DNA of 12,823 nt from Candidatus Eiseniibacteriota bacterium (GCA_013003415.1 JABDJR010000706.1:1-12823); one strand, 5' to 3'; positions 1 through 6,960 are shown, counted from the stretch's first letter. The notes: a model not told the origin generated them from the sequence alone. Program-made: numbers and translations.

Positions 1-432
1 AAGCTAAACATGTCGGTGGACCGCGGCTTCTACAACGACGGCAATGATCGCTTGAACTTCACCGCTCACGGTACGCGTGAAATGTATCTGCCATACCAGG
101 TTAAAGCCGGTATCTTGGTTCGCCACATTGAGTTTAGACACTTCTTGGACAACGGTATTTGGACGCCGGAAAAGTACTGGTCCCGAGCGGGAACCCTCGA
201 CATGAAAATCGGTAACAAAGATGTCTGGGCTCTTAGCGGCGGACTTGAGTTAGGCTTCTCCCGTGAGGCTGACTTTGACCGCACCTTCCACGCCGGGTAT
301 CGCCTTGGCTTCTTCAAAGCCTGGGGGCCCTGGATTCTGGACGCCTCAGTAGGACACAGCGAGGGAAATCTTGAAAGCACTGGCGGCTACAACCGCACCT
401 ATACGCATCTTGGCCTTCGTATGCGCCTTTAG
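1..432 (+). CDS. Outer-membrane beta-barrel protein, C-terminal fragment (5' end outside window)
   Basis: The reading frame is open from base 1 and ends with TAG at 430-432. The first in-frame ATG (position 10) is probably internal, so this is the C-terminal 143 or so residues of a longer protein. The fragment shows short alternating hydrophobic/polar stretches rich in Gly, Tyr, Trp and Phe, separated by polar turns. It ends in an amphipathic strand (THLGLRMRL), as transmembrane beta-barrels do. There is no hydrophobic alpha-helix. The gene ends inside the next gene, which encodes a GH113-like lipoprotein, and is followed by another small barrel protein. That setting would fit a porin or exporter handling a polysaccharide, but this is inference. 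The family cannot be named from this fragment; PgaA/BcsC-like and YaiO-like barrels are possible but unproven. Confidence 0.6.
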   Translation, partial: KLNMSVDRGFYNDGNDRLNFTAHGTREMYLPYQVKAGILVRHIEFRHFLDNGIWTPEKYWSRAGTLDMKIGNKDVWALSGGLELGFSREADFDRTFHAGYRLGFFKAWGPWILDASVGHSEGNLESTGGYNRTYTHLGLRMRL

Positions 433-1444
433 GAGGCTGGTGCCAGGGCTTGTTTGCCTGACTCTGCTTTTAGGCTGCTCAGATACCCCACTCGAACTTT
501 CCGGGCCTCGACCCATGAGTATTCAGGGCTTCACCCTGGCTGACTGGTCTGCCTTTGGATACAGCAATCGTCATTCCGATATCGCGATCAGAAACCTCGG
601 TGAGCTAGGGGTTACCGATTGCGCCATTCTGATCACGACCTACCAAAGCTCTCCATCCACCTCTCAACTGCGTCTCAATGATGCACGCACTCCCGGTCGG
701 AATTCCGTCGCCCGAGCCCTCTCCGAAGCGCATCGTCAGGGTATGGAGGTCACACTCAAACTCCATGTTGATATTGACGATGGAACGTGGCGCGCCGAAA
801 TCGATCCCGAGAATCCGGAAGCCTGGTTCGCCGCTTACGAAACATTCGTTTTCACCTGGGCAGAACGAGCCGAGAGTTGGGGCGTTCGGCAACTGATTGT
901 GGGAACCGAGTTGGCCGGCACTCTAAAACACGAACAAGCTTGGAGAGACCTCATCCAAGGTTGCCGAGAACGATTTCATGGCGACTTGGTCTACGCCGCG
1001 AGCTGGGATGAGGCTGCGCTTGTTCCCTTTTGGGACGCTCTCGACTTTGTTGGGATCAACACGTACTTTCCGGTGGCCACGCGTCGCGATCCGGGACGCC
1101 TGGAAATCATGGAAGCTTGGCAGCCGTGGTTAAGTCGGATGCAGTTGCTCCACGAACAAACCGACAAACAGATTCTTGTTACCGAAATCGGCTACCGAAG
1201 TATCGATGGGGCCGGCCTTCATCCTTACCAGTTCAACACGAGCGGAACTCTGGATCTTCGAGAACAGGCCGACCTTTACTGGGCAGCCTTGCAAGTGCTT
1301 GCGGAACCTGATTGGATTGAGGGCGTCTATTGGTGGAACTGGCTAGCCAACGGCGCAGGGGGCCCATTAAACCGTGACTTCACACCTTTTGGAAAAGAGG
1401 CGGAGCAAATTCTTCGCGACGCTTGGACTAGTCCTACTCCTTAG
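371..1444 (+). CDS. GH113-like TIM-barrel glycoside hydrolase, predicted lipoprotein
   Basis: Predicted envelope lipoprotein with a glycosidase TIM barrel. From a TTG start, a lipobox LLLGC ends at Cys36, preceded by an Arg-Arg pair and a hydrophobic stretch. The body resembles the GH113 (beta-mannanase-type) family: GTEL with Glu180 as candidate acid/base, YAASWD (208-213), FWDALDFVGINTYFP (220-234), VTEIGYRS with Glu272 as candidate nucleophile, and a late YWWNW (320-324). The length is normal for a single-domain member. The TTG at 371 has GAGGG five bases upstream but overlaps the previous gene by 62 bp. TTG at 410 gives a tidy 23-residue lipoprotein signal without a ribosome site. GTG at 440 follows AGGAGG by only 3 bases and would leave a signal with no positive charge. 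The mature protein is the same in all cases. Mannan or another exopolysaccharide could be the substrate; sequence alone does not say. Confidence 0.78.
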   Translation: MKALAATTAPIRILAFVCAFRRLVPGLVCLTLLLGCSDTPLELSGPRPMSIQGFTLADWSAFGYSNRHSDIAIRNLGELGVTDCAILITTYQSSPSTSQLRLNDARTPGRNSVARALSEAHRQGMEVTLKLHVDIDDGTWRAEIDPENPEAWFAAYETFVFTWAERAESWGVRQLIVGTELAGTLKHEQAWRDLIQGCRERFHGDLVYAASWDEAALVPFWDALDFVGINTYFPVATRRDPGRLEIMEAWQPWLSRMQLLHEQTDKQILVTEIGYRSIDGAGLHPYQFNTSGTLDLREQADLYWAALQVLAEPDWIEGVYWWNWLANGAGGPLNRDFTPFGKEAEQILRDAWTSPTP

Positions 1445-1925
1445 TTCCCTTGGGTTTGTGCGACCTACTTTCGCTGAAGTTACCCCGGGCACCATTGAAA
1501 CCGGCCTCGCCGCCTCACTCACCTCGGTTGAAAGCAACACGCGAGGAACCCTTTCCCTAAGCGCGGCGCGGTTCGAAAAGCTGAGGGAGATCCTGTGGAC
1601 CTTCGAGTTAGGACTGAGCTATCACCATCAAAACTCGCTGGATCAGCTCGATGTTGAGGTCGCTCTTGGGTTCGCGAAACCTCTCGCGTCAGGGTTTTAT
1701 CCTTATGTAAGCTTCGCTGTAGGTCGGCGAGCCTCTTGGGTCGGGAGCTTTAACCAAAGTCAGCTCACCCTTGGTCCTAGCTTTGGTTTTCGCCAGCTCA
1801 TAGGGTCACGTGCCGGGATTCGCACCGAGTATCGGTTTCGAAGAGTTAAGAGCAGCTCAACCGCGAACTACAGTGAGCAAAGTCTCCAGATCGGGGTGTC
1901 TTTGTTCTGGAACAACGGATCATGA
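1389..1925 (+). CDS. Small exported outer-membrane beta-barrel protein
   Basis: Predicted outer-membrane protein of 178 residues. From the TTG at 1389 the N-terminus reads MEKRRSKFF, followed by a Leu-rich core and a signal-peptidase site after PTFA. The mature part is a series of about ten-residue amphipathic strands with Gly/Ser/Asn turns, for example YPYVSFAVGRR and QLTLGPSFGFRQL. It ends in LQIGVSLFWNNGS. An eight-stranded barrel is a reasonable guess. A GTG at 1374 lies in the same frame and would add five residues. Neither start has a good ribosome site, so coupling to the upstream gene, overlapped by 56 bp, is likely. A GTG at 1458 would avoid the overlap but destroys the signal peptide. 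The stop overlaps the next start as ATGA. No named family was recognised. Confidence 0.68.
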   Translation: MEKRRSKFFATLGLVLLLSSLGFVRPTFAEVTPGTIETGLAASLTSVESNTRGTLSLSAARFEKLREILWTFELGLSYHHQNSLDQLDVEVALGFAKPLASGFYPYVSFAVGRRASWVGSFNQSQLTLGPSFGFRQLIGSRAGIRTEYRFRRVKSSSTANYSEQSLQIGVSLFWNNGS

Positions 1926-3001
1926 AAGAACCAATAATTTCCAAGGACATTCGTGACGCGCAGACTTTACCGTCTCGTTACTACACCGGTGCCGACGTTT
2001 TCGAACTCAGCAAGAACGCCCTGTTTGCCGGAAGTTGGCAATGGGTCACCGATAACGCCAGTCTGAACAACGTCGACTTGGTTCCGGTTTCGCTCCTGCC
2101 ATCCTTCCTAGACGAACCCTTGCTTTTAGCCAAGTCCGAAGACCTCTGGCGATGCTTGTCTAATGTTTGCACGCACCGGGGAAACCTCCTCGTCGACAAA
2201 CCCTGCCAATCCAAACGCATTCAGTGTGGCTATCACGGTCGACAATTCGACATGGCCGGCAAGTTTGTTCACATGCCCGAGTTCGAAGAAGCTAAGAACT
2301 TCCCCGGGCCCGCAGATGACCTCCCGGAAATCCCTTTGGAGTGGCTCGGCCCCATGGGATTTGTTCGAGTCACCGGGGACGCATCCTTCGAGGAGACTTT
2401 TAAGCCCGTCATCGATCGTCTCCCCGACTATCGCTGGGACGAGCTAAAACTCGATCCGGACAGTGTCAAAACCTACGAGTTGCCCGCAAACTGGATGCTC
2501 TATTGTGACAACTACCTGGAAGGCTTTCACATTCCCTACGTGCACCCCGAGCTACACAAAACGCTCGACCCCAAGGGTTATGCCACGGAGATTCTAGATC
2601 GGGGCACGCTGCAAATCGGCATCGCCTCGGCCGAAGAGGAAGCCTTCCCTGCTCGCGGAAACGAGCCCCCGATTGGGGCCTATTACTTCTTCCTTTTCCC
2701 CAATCTCATGCTCAACTTCTACCCCTGGGGTCTCTCCTTAAACGTGGTCCAACCCGTTGCCCCTAAGCACACGAAAATCCACTATCGATCCTATGTGCTC
2801 GATGCCAGCCGTCTGGGGACCGGCGCCGGGGGAGCCCTCGACGTGGTCGAAATACAGGACGAGCACGTCGTGGCCCAAGTCCAGCTGGGGGTCCAATCTC
2901 GGCTCTACGACCGGGGGCGATACTCCCCTTCCCAAGAAACCGGAGTGCACCATTTTCACCGGTATTTGGTGGAACACCTCGCCGATCTGCTTGGCCTTTA
3001 A
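1922..3001 (+). CDS. Rieske [2Fe-2S] non-heme iron oxygenase, alpha subunit
   Basis: Terminal oxygenase component of a Rieske-type mono/dioxygenase, 359 residues. Rieske cluster ligands are Cys83, His85, Cys102 and His105 (CTHRG and CGYHGRQF, with 16 residues between His85 and Cys102). The mononuclear iron site is in DNYLEGFHIPYVH (196-208), giving His203 and His208, with Asp313 as likely third ligand in IQDEH. The position of the usual bridging Asp (Asp205 in naphthalene dioxygenase) is Glu200. A glutamate there is, from memory, a feature of CntA-type quaternary-amine oxygenases. The tail (LGVQSRLYDRGRYSPSQETGVHHFH) is also typical of the choline/betaine/carnitine side of the family. No ferredoxin, reductase or beta subunit is in the window, so electrons must come from elsewhere. 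The substrate is unknown; a methylated amine or betaine is the best guess. The start overlaps the previous stop (ATGA). Confidence 0.88.
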   Translation: MKEPIISKDIRDAQTLPSRYYTGADVFELSKNALFAGSWQWVTDNASLNNVDLVPVSLLPSFLDEPLLLAKSEDLWRCLSNVCTHRGNLLVDKPCQSKRIQCGYHGRQFDMAGKFVHMPEFEEAKNFPGPADDLPEIPLEWLGPMGFVRVTGDASFEETFKPVIDRLPDYRWDELKLDPDSVKTYELPANWMLYCDNYLEGFHIPYVHPELHKTLDPKGYATEILDRGTLQIGIASAEEEAFPARGNEPPIGAYYFFLFPNLMLNFYPWGLSLNVVQPVAPKHTKIHYRSYVLDASRLGTGAGGALDVVEIQDEHVVAQVQLGVQSRLYDRGRYSPSQETGVHHFHRYLVEHLADLLGL

Positions 3002-3019
3002 GACGGCCTAAGTTATTAT
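2991..3019 (+). promoter_or_regulatory. Candidate sigma-70 promoter for the IDH-P5CDH pair
   Basis: TTGGCC (2991-2996) and TATTAT (3014-3019) are separated by 17 bases, matching the -35 and -10 consensus at 4/6 and 5/6. The -35 lies in the last codons of the Rieske gene. A start near 3026 would give a leader of about 70 bases. This is the only gap in the plus-strand gene string long enough for a promoter between genes. The call is from sequence only, and such matches can arise by chance. Confidence 0.35.
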
Positions 3020-3084
3020 CCTCAGTCGCATTTCCCACTCTCCTTTAGACCCTAATTCTGCGGCTTTTTATCGCCTCCCACTTA

Positions 3085-3090
3085 TGAGGA
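3085..3090 (+). promoter_or_regulatory. Ribosome binding site of isocitrate dehydrogenase
   Basis: TGAGGA ends four bases before the ATG at 3095. It decides against the out-of-frame ATG at 3084, which overlaps this site. Confidence 0.6.
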
Positions 3091-3094
3091 AATC

Positions 3095-4105
3095 ATGCTT
3101 AGAGTTGCCTATATAGACGGGGACGGTATCGGTCCCTCGATCATGGATTCTGCCCGCCAAATCATTGACGCTTCCGGAGTTAAAATCGAATGGATTGAGG
3201 CTCGAGCCGGAGATCAGGCCCACACCGATCTTGGAGACCCTCTCCCCCAAGAAACGCTCGCCACCATCCGAGACACCCAGCTTGCCATCAAAGGCCCCTG
3301 CACCACACCGGTGGGTGCCGGGTTTCGCTCGGTGAACGTAGCTCTGCGCCAAGAGTTTGAGCTTTACGCCAACGTTCGGCCCACCCGAGCTTTCAAAGGG
3401 GTGAACTGCCTCTTCCCCGGCCTCGACCTCGTGACGGTTCGCGAGAATACAGGCGGGTTCTATACGAGCATGGAACACTGGATCGGCAACAAAGATGCCG
3501 CCATTGCCATTGGGGTCAACACGCGAGAGGGCATGACCCGTGTTTGCCGTCATGCCTTTGAGTATGCCGTGGCCAACGGTCGCAAGATGGTCACCGCCGT
3601 TCACAAAGCCAATATTCTGAAACTCTTGAGCGGGCTCTTCCTCGATGTCGCCACAGACATGGCGAAGGAGTATCCCAACATCGAGTTTAACGATCGCATC
3701 ATCGACAACATGGCCATGCAGCTTGTTCGCGATCCCTACCAGTTCGACGTGATCGTAAGCACCAACCTATTCGGTGACATCATTAGCGATCTCACGGCGG
3801 GACTCATTGGCGGACTGGGACTCGCGCCCGGAGCCAATATTGGCGACACGGTTGCTATTTTCGAAGCCGTTCACGGATCGGCCCCCGACATCGCAGGCAA
3901 AGACATCGCGAATCCCACTTCCGTGATCTTGGCCGGAATCATGTTGCTTCGCCACACCGGGCACTCTAAAGAGGCCCAGAGGGTGGAAGATGCAGTTTTG
4001 GCCGTTCTCGCCGAGGGAACGCATGTTACAAAAGACTTAAACGCCAAAGCCGGCGTGGGTACTCGAGCCATGACCGAGGCCATTTTGACGAAGCTAGGAG
4101 ACTAA
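3095..4105 (+). CDS. NAD-dependent isocitrate dehydrogenase (isocitrate/isopropylmalate dehydrogenase family)
   Basis: Cytosolic beta-decarboxylating dehydrogenase, 336 residues, converting isocitrate to 2-oxoglutarate. GDGIGPSI is at 9-16. The substrate loop RSVNVALRQ (78-86) with Ser79, Asn81 and Arg85 matches isocitrate dehydrogenases rather than isopropylmalate enzymes. Further active-site residues are Arg95, Arg116, Tyr123, Lys171, Asp204, Asp228 and Asp232 (FGDIISD). After HGSAP the residues are Asp265-Ile266, where NADP enzymes such as E. coli Icd carry Lys-Tyr, so NAD is predicted. The length is the short IDH3-like type, not the 415-residue Icd type. Oddity: RENTGGFYTSMEH (116-128) has GG where isocitrate dehydrogenases usually read EG or ED; GG is isopropylmalate-dehydrogenase-like. 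Isopropylmalate or another 2-hydroxyacid therefore remains a weaker alternative. Only one base separates it from the P5C dehydrogenase gene. Confidence 0.85.
   Translation: MLRVAYIDGDGIGPSIMDSARQIIDASGVKIEWIEARAGDQAHTDLGDPLPQETLATIRDTQLAIKGPCTTPVGAGFRSVNVALRQEFELYANVRPTRAFKGVNCLFPGLDLVTVRENTGGFYTSMEHWIGNKDAAIAIGVNTREGMTRVCRHAFEYAVANGRKMVTAVHKANILKLLSGLFLDVATDMAKEYPNIEFNDRIIDNMAMQLVRDPYQFDVIVSTNLFGDIISDLTAGLIGGLGLAPGANIGDTVAIFEAVHGSAPDIAGKDIANPTSVILAGIMLLRHTGHSKEAQRVEDAVLAVLAEGTHVTKDLNAKAGVGTRAMTEAILTKLGD
4096..4100 (+). promoter_or_regulatory. Ribosome binding site of P5C dehydrogenase
   Basis: AGGAG, six bases before the ATG at 4107, lies inside the last codons of the isocitrate dehydrogenase gene. 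The surrounding GCTAGGAGACT (4093-4103) recurs before the gene at 6961 with the same spacing. Confidence 0.65.
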
Positions 4106-4106
4106 A

Positions 4107-5660
4107 ATGAGTCACACTGACGTTTTCACAAACGAGCCGTTCACCGACTTCTCCAAAGATGAGAACCGCCAAAAACAACTCGATGCCATCAAGCTCGTCG
4201 AGTCCGAATTGGGAAAAGAGATTCCCATGCTCATCGACGGCAAAGAAGTTTGGACCGAAGGAAAATTCAATTCCGTCAATCCGGCCAATTACAATGAGGT
4301 CATTGGTGTTTTTCAAAATGGGGACGCTTCCCATGCCGATCAGGCCATCGAAGCGGCCTACAAGAAATTCCAAACCTGGCAACACACCTCTGCTGAAGAA
4401 CGAGCGGGCTATGCCTTTAAGGTCGCCGACATCATGCGGCGCCGTCGTTTCGAGATCAACGCCTGGATGATCTTGGAAGCGGGAAAATCTTGGGCCGAGG
4501 CCGATGGTGACACCGCGGAAGCCATCGATTTCATGGACTTCTACGGTCGCGAGGCCATTCGCTACTCCGGCCCCCAACCCGTCACTCCGGTGAGCGGAGA
4601 AGAGAACCAATTGTTCTACATCCCCTTAGGTGTGGCGGCGGCCATTCCCCCGTGGAACTTTCCCTGTGCCATTCTTGCCGGCATGGCGGCGGCAGCCTGG
4701 GTTACCGGAAATACAGTTGTCTTAAAGCCGGCCGAGCAAACGCCTCGCGTGGGTTGGGTCTACATGGATATCCTGAAGGAAGCCGGCCTCCCCGAGGGGG
4801 TGGTGAACTTTGTCACCGGTCCCGGGCCGGTTGTGGGTGGCCGTATGGTTGAGCACCACCTCACCCGCCTCATTAGTTTCACCGGCTCCCGCGAAGTCGG
4901 TTTGCAGATCTATGAAAAGGCAGCCAAAACCCCTCCGGGTCAAATTTGGATGAAGCGGGTTATTGCTGAGATGGGCGGCAAAGACGCCATCATGGTTCAC
5001 GAAGATGCCAACCTCGATGAAGCCGTGCAGGGCGTGCTTGCCAGTGCGTTCGGATTCCAGGGACAAAAGTGCTCGGCCTGCTCTCGGGCCATTGTGCACG
5101 AGTCGCTCTACGACGAGTTTGTAGAGAAAATCGCAGAAGCGGCCAAGCCGCTTACCCAAGGCGATCCACGCGAGCTGGAAAACTACATGGGACCGGTGGT
5201 TGATGATGAGGCTTTCGAAAAAGTCGAGTCCTACCTAAAAATCGGAAACGAAGAAGGTCGCCTGGTTGCAGGTGGTGAAGCCGATCGCTCCAAGGGGTAC
5301 TTCATTCGACCCACCGTGTTTGCCGACATTCGCCCCGATCACCGTCTGGCTCAAGAAGAAATATTCGGACCTGTTCTTGCCGTAATCAAAAGCAAGAGTT
5401 GGGACGACGGGATGGAAATCGTGAACGGTACCCCCTACGGTTTGACGGGTGCGGTGTACACCGCCAGTGAAGAGAACCAGAAACGCGCTATCCGTGACTT
5501 CCACGTGGGCAACCTCTATGTGAACCGCAAATGCACCGGGGCTCTGGTCGGGGCTCACCCCTTTGGGGGCTTTAACATGAGCGGTACGGACTCCAAGGCC
5601 GGGGGACGCGACTATCTCTTACTGTTCCTTCAGGCGAAGCTTGCTTCGGTGAAGATCTAG
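4107..5660 (+). CDS. rocA: 1-pyrroline-5-carboxylate dehydrogenase (L-glutamate gamma-semialdehyde dehydrogenase)
   Basis: Cytosolic NAD-dependent aldehyde dehydrogenase, 517 residues, oxidising glutamate semialdehyde/P5C to glutamate, the last step of proline, ornithine and arginine breakdown. It is a monofunctional RocA-type enzyme, not a PutA fusion. Catalytic and cofactor residues: oxyanion Asn184 in PPWNF, Lys207 in VVLKPAE, FTGSREVG (258-265), general base Glu288 in AEMGGKD and nucleophile Cys322 in FQGQKCSACSR. EEIFGPV is at 417-423. The C-terminal stretch TGALVGAHPFGGFNMSGTDS (477-496) is characteristic of the P5CDH group and separates it from other aldehyde dehydrogenases. Residues 1-60 carry the family's NEPFTDF opening. 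It is coupled to the isocitrate dehydrogenase gene upstream (one base apart). No proline dehydrogenase gene is visible here, so that partner must lie elsewhere. Confidence 0.93.
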   Translation: MSHTDVFTNEPFTDFSKDENRQKQLDAIKLVESELGKEIPMLIDGKEVWTEGKFNSVNPANYNEVIGVFQNGDASHADQAIEAAYKKFQTWQHTSAEERAGYAFKVADIMRRRRFEINAWMILEAGKSWAEADGDTAEAIDFMDFYGREAIRYSGPQPVTPVSGEENQLFYIPLGVAAAIPPWNFPCAILAGMAAAAWVTGNTVVLKPAEQTPRVGWVYMDILKEAGLPEGVVNFVTGPGPVVGGRMVEHHLTRLISFTGSREVGLQIYEKAAKTPPGQIWMKRVIAEMGGKDAIMVHEDANLDEAVQGVLASAFGFQGQKCSACSRAIVHESLYDEFVEKIAEAAKPLTQGDPRELENYMGPVVDDEAFEKVESYLKIGNEEGRLVAGGEADRSKGYFIRPTVFADIRPDHRLAQEEIFGPVLAVIKSKSWDDGMEIVNGTPYGLTGAVYTASEENQKRAIRDFHVGNLYVNRKCTGALVGAHPFGGFNMSGTDSKAGGRDYLLLFLQAKLASVKI

Positions 5661-5674
5661 GTTACCCCGTCTCC

Positions 5675-6355
5675 ATGATGCTCTCGGTTCTGATCCCCGT
5701 CTTCAACGAAGAGGCAACTCTTGAGAAGGTGGTCCGATCCGTTCTAGAGATCGATCTTGAAAAAGAGATTGTGGTGGTCGACGATTGTTCCACGGATCAA
5801 ACGCCGGCCATCATCAAAAAACTCGAGGAAGAGGGTGTCATTCGCGCTTTTCGCCTAGATCGCAACCAGGGTAAAGGCGCGGCGGTGCGAAAAGCGATTA
5901 CCGAGGCGAAAGGTGAAATCTGCGTCATTCAAGACGCCGATTTGGAGTACCAACCCTCAGACTTCCCAGCACTCATTCGCCCCATTATTGAGTTTGGGGC
6001 CGACGCCTGCTACGGAAGCCGCTTTAGCGGCCCGCACCGCGTCTTTCTATACTGGCACTACGCAGCCAACCGGCTTCTCACGTGGCTCACCAACATGATC
6101 TACGACACCATGCTTACCGACATGGAGACGGGTTACAAAGCCGTGCGGACCGAGGTTCTCCGTTCTTTCAACCTTCGTTCAAACACCTTTGACATCGAAC
6201 CCGAGATTACAGCGAAGTTGTTCAAGAACAATTATAAGGTCTTCGAAGTTCCGATCACGTACAATGGACGGACCTACGCAGAAGGCAAGAAGATCGGTGT
6301 GAAAGACGCCTTCTTGGCTCTGGCGGCAATTCTACGTTTTCGCTTTACGGACTAA
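5675..6355 (+). CDS. Family 2 glycosyltransferase (DPM1-like, polyprenyl-phosphate sugar synthase type)
   Basis: GT-A fold inverting glycosyltransferase, 226 residues, without a transmembrane tail. It opens with LSVLIPVFNEE and has the nucleotide-binding VVDDCSTD (Asp36-Asp37). The metal-binding DAD is at 87-89 in QDADLEYQPSD. YGSRFSG (113-119) and DMETGYKAVR (149-158) mark the short dolichyl-phosphate mannose synthase-like group, which usually moves a sugar from a nucleotide donor to a polyprenyl phosphate at the inner face of the membrane. Two ATGs stand in tandem (5675 and 5678) and neither has a ribosome site. The preceding stop is 14 bases away, so translation is probably coupled. The gene ends in TAATG, sharing one base with the P-loop gene. 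Donor and acceptor are not readable from the sequence. Confidence 0.85.
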   Translation: MMLSVLIPVFNEEATLEKVVRSVLEIDLEKEIVVVDDCSTDQTPAIIKKLEEEGVIRAFRLDRNQGKGAAVRKAITEAKGEICVIQDADLEYQPSDFPALIRPIIEFGADACYGSRFSGPHRVFLYWHYAANRLLTWLTNMIYDTMLTDMETGYKAVRTEVLRSFNLRSNTFDIEPEITAKLFKNNYKVFEVPITYNGRTYAEGKKIGVKDAFLALAAILRFRFTD

Positions 6356-6939
6356 TGGCGCCCATAAAAATCGCTCTCATTGGCACCCACGGGGTCGGAA
6401 AAACAACGCTTTGTTTCGACCTTGCCTCTCGCTTGAAACGGCTCGACTACGCTTTGGACTTAGTCAAAGAAGTCGCTCGAGACTGTCCCCTTCCTATTAA
6501 TCGCGAGACGACCTACGAAGCTCAGGCCTGGATTCTGCATACTCAGATTGCTCGGGAGCTGGCTGCAGCAAGCCATCACGAAATCGTCCTCTGCGATCGG
6601 TCGGTGCTCGATAACTATGCCTATCTCGTGCATCGCATGGGGCGTCGACCCGAGTTAGAACCCCTGGTGGCTTCTTGGCTCAAAGGCTACAAGCTCCTTG
6701 TAAAAGTTCCCATTTGGCAGCCCCTAAAGTTTGACGGGGTCCGTGATGTGGCAGAAGCTTTTCAACTTGGGGTAGACGAGACGATTGACAAGCTCATTGA
6801 ATCTTTCGATGTACGGGCTTTGCACCTGCAAGCCAAAGATCATGAACTTTGGCCCGACCAAATCTTGGAAGCGCTAGGACTACCCTCTCGACCCGAACAA
6901 CAAAACTTATTTGGAAACCCAGAGAACACCGAGTCATAG
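6355..6939 (+). CDS. P-loop NTPase, small-molecule-kinase-like (AAA_28/NadR-kinase type)
   Basis: Soluble 194-residue nucleotide-binding protein. The Walker A motif GTHGVGKTT lies at residues 10-18. DRSVLDNYAY (81-90) resembles the DRS motif of deoxynucleoside, thymidylate and NadR-type kinases, where Asp/Arg contact substrate and metal. The segment around GVRDVAEAFQLGVDE (128-142) could form the lid. The last 20 residues are polar and probably disordered. This family (AAA_28 in domain terms) contains kinases and poorly characterised ATPases, so a kinase role is likely but the substrate is not known. The gene starts inside the stop codon of the glycosyltransferase gene (TAATG), implying obligatory translational coupling and perhaps a joint pathway. 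Confidence 0.75.
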   Translation: MAPIKIALIGTHGVGKTTLCFDLASRLKRLDYALDLVKEVARDCPLPINRETTYEAQAWILHTQIARELAAASHHEIVLCDRSVLDNYAYLVHRMGRRPELEPLVASWLKGYKLLVKVPIWQPLKFDGVRDVAEAFQLGVDETIDKLIESFDVRALHLQAKDHELWPDQILEALGLPSRPEQQNLFGNPENTES

Positions 6940-6949
6940 AACTCACGCT

Positions 6950-6954
6950 AGGAG
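6950..6954 (+). promoter_or_regulatory. Ribosome binding site of the NTF2-like protein gene
   Basis: AGGAG six bases before the ATG at 6961, within GCTAGGAGACT (6947-6957), an 11-base string identical to the one before the P5C dehydrogenase gene. Confidence 0.6.
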
Positions 6955-6960
6955 ACTCCC

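Noticed and set aside
1458..1925. GTG at 1458 as start of the small barrel gene
   Set aside because: It would avoid overlap with the lipoprotein gene but removes the charged region and hydrophobic core of an otherwise good signal peptide.
3001..3094. Intrinsic terminator in the gap before isocitrate dehydrogenase
   Set aside because: A T-run occurs near 3065, but no GC-rich stem of useful length precedes it.
3068..3604. 178-codon minus-strand frame opposite isocitrate dehydrogenase
   Set aside because: Antisense to conserved catalytic codons; no domain or signal seen.
4026..4610. 194-codon minus-strand frame across the IDH/P5CDH junction
   Set aside because: It lies fully antisense to two strongly supported enzymes and shows only mirror-image composition.
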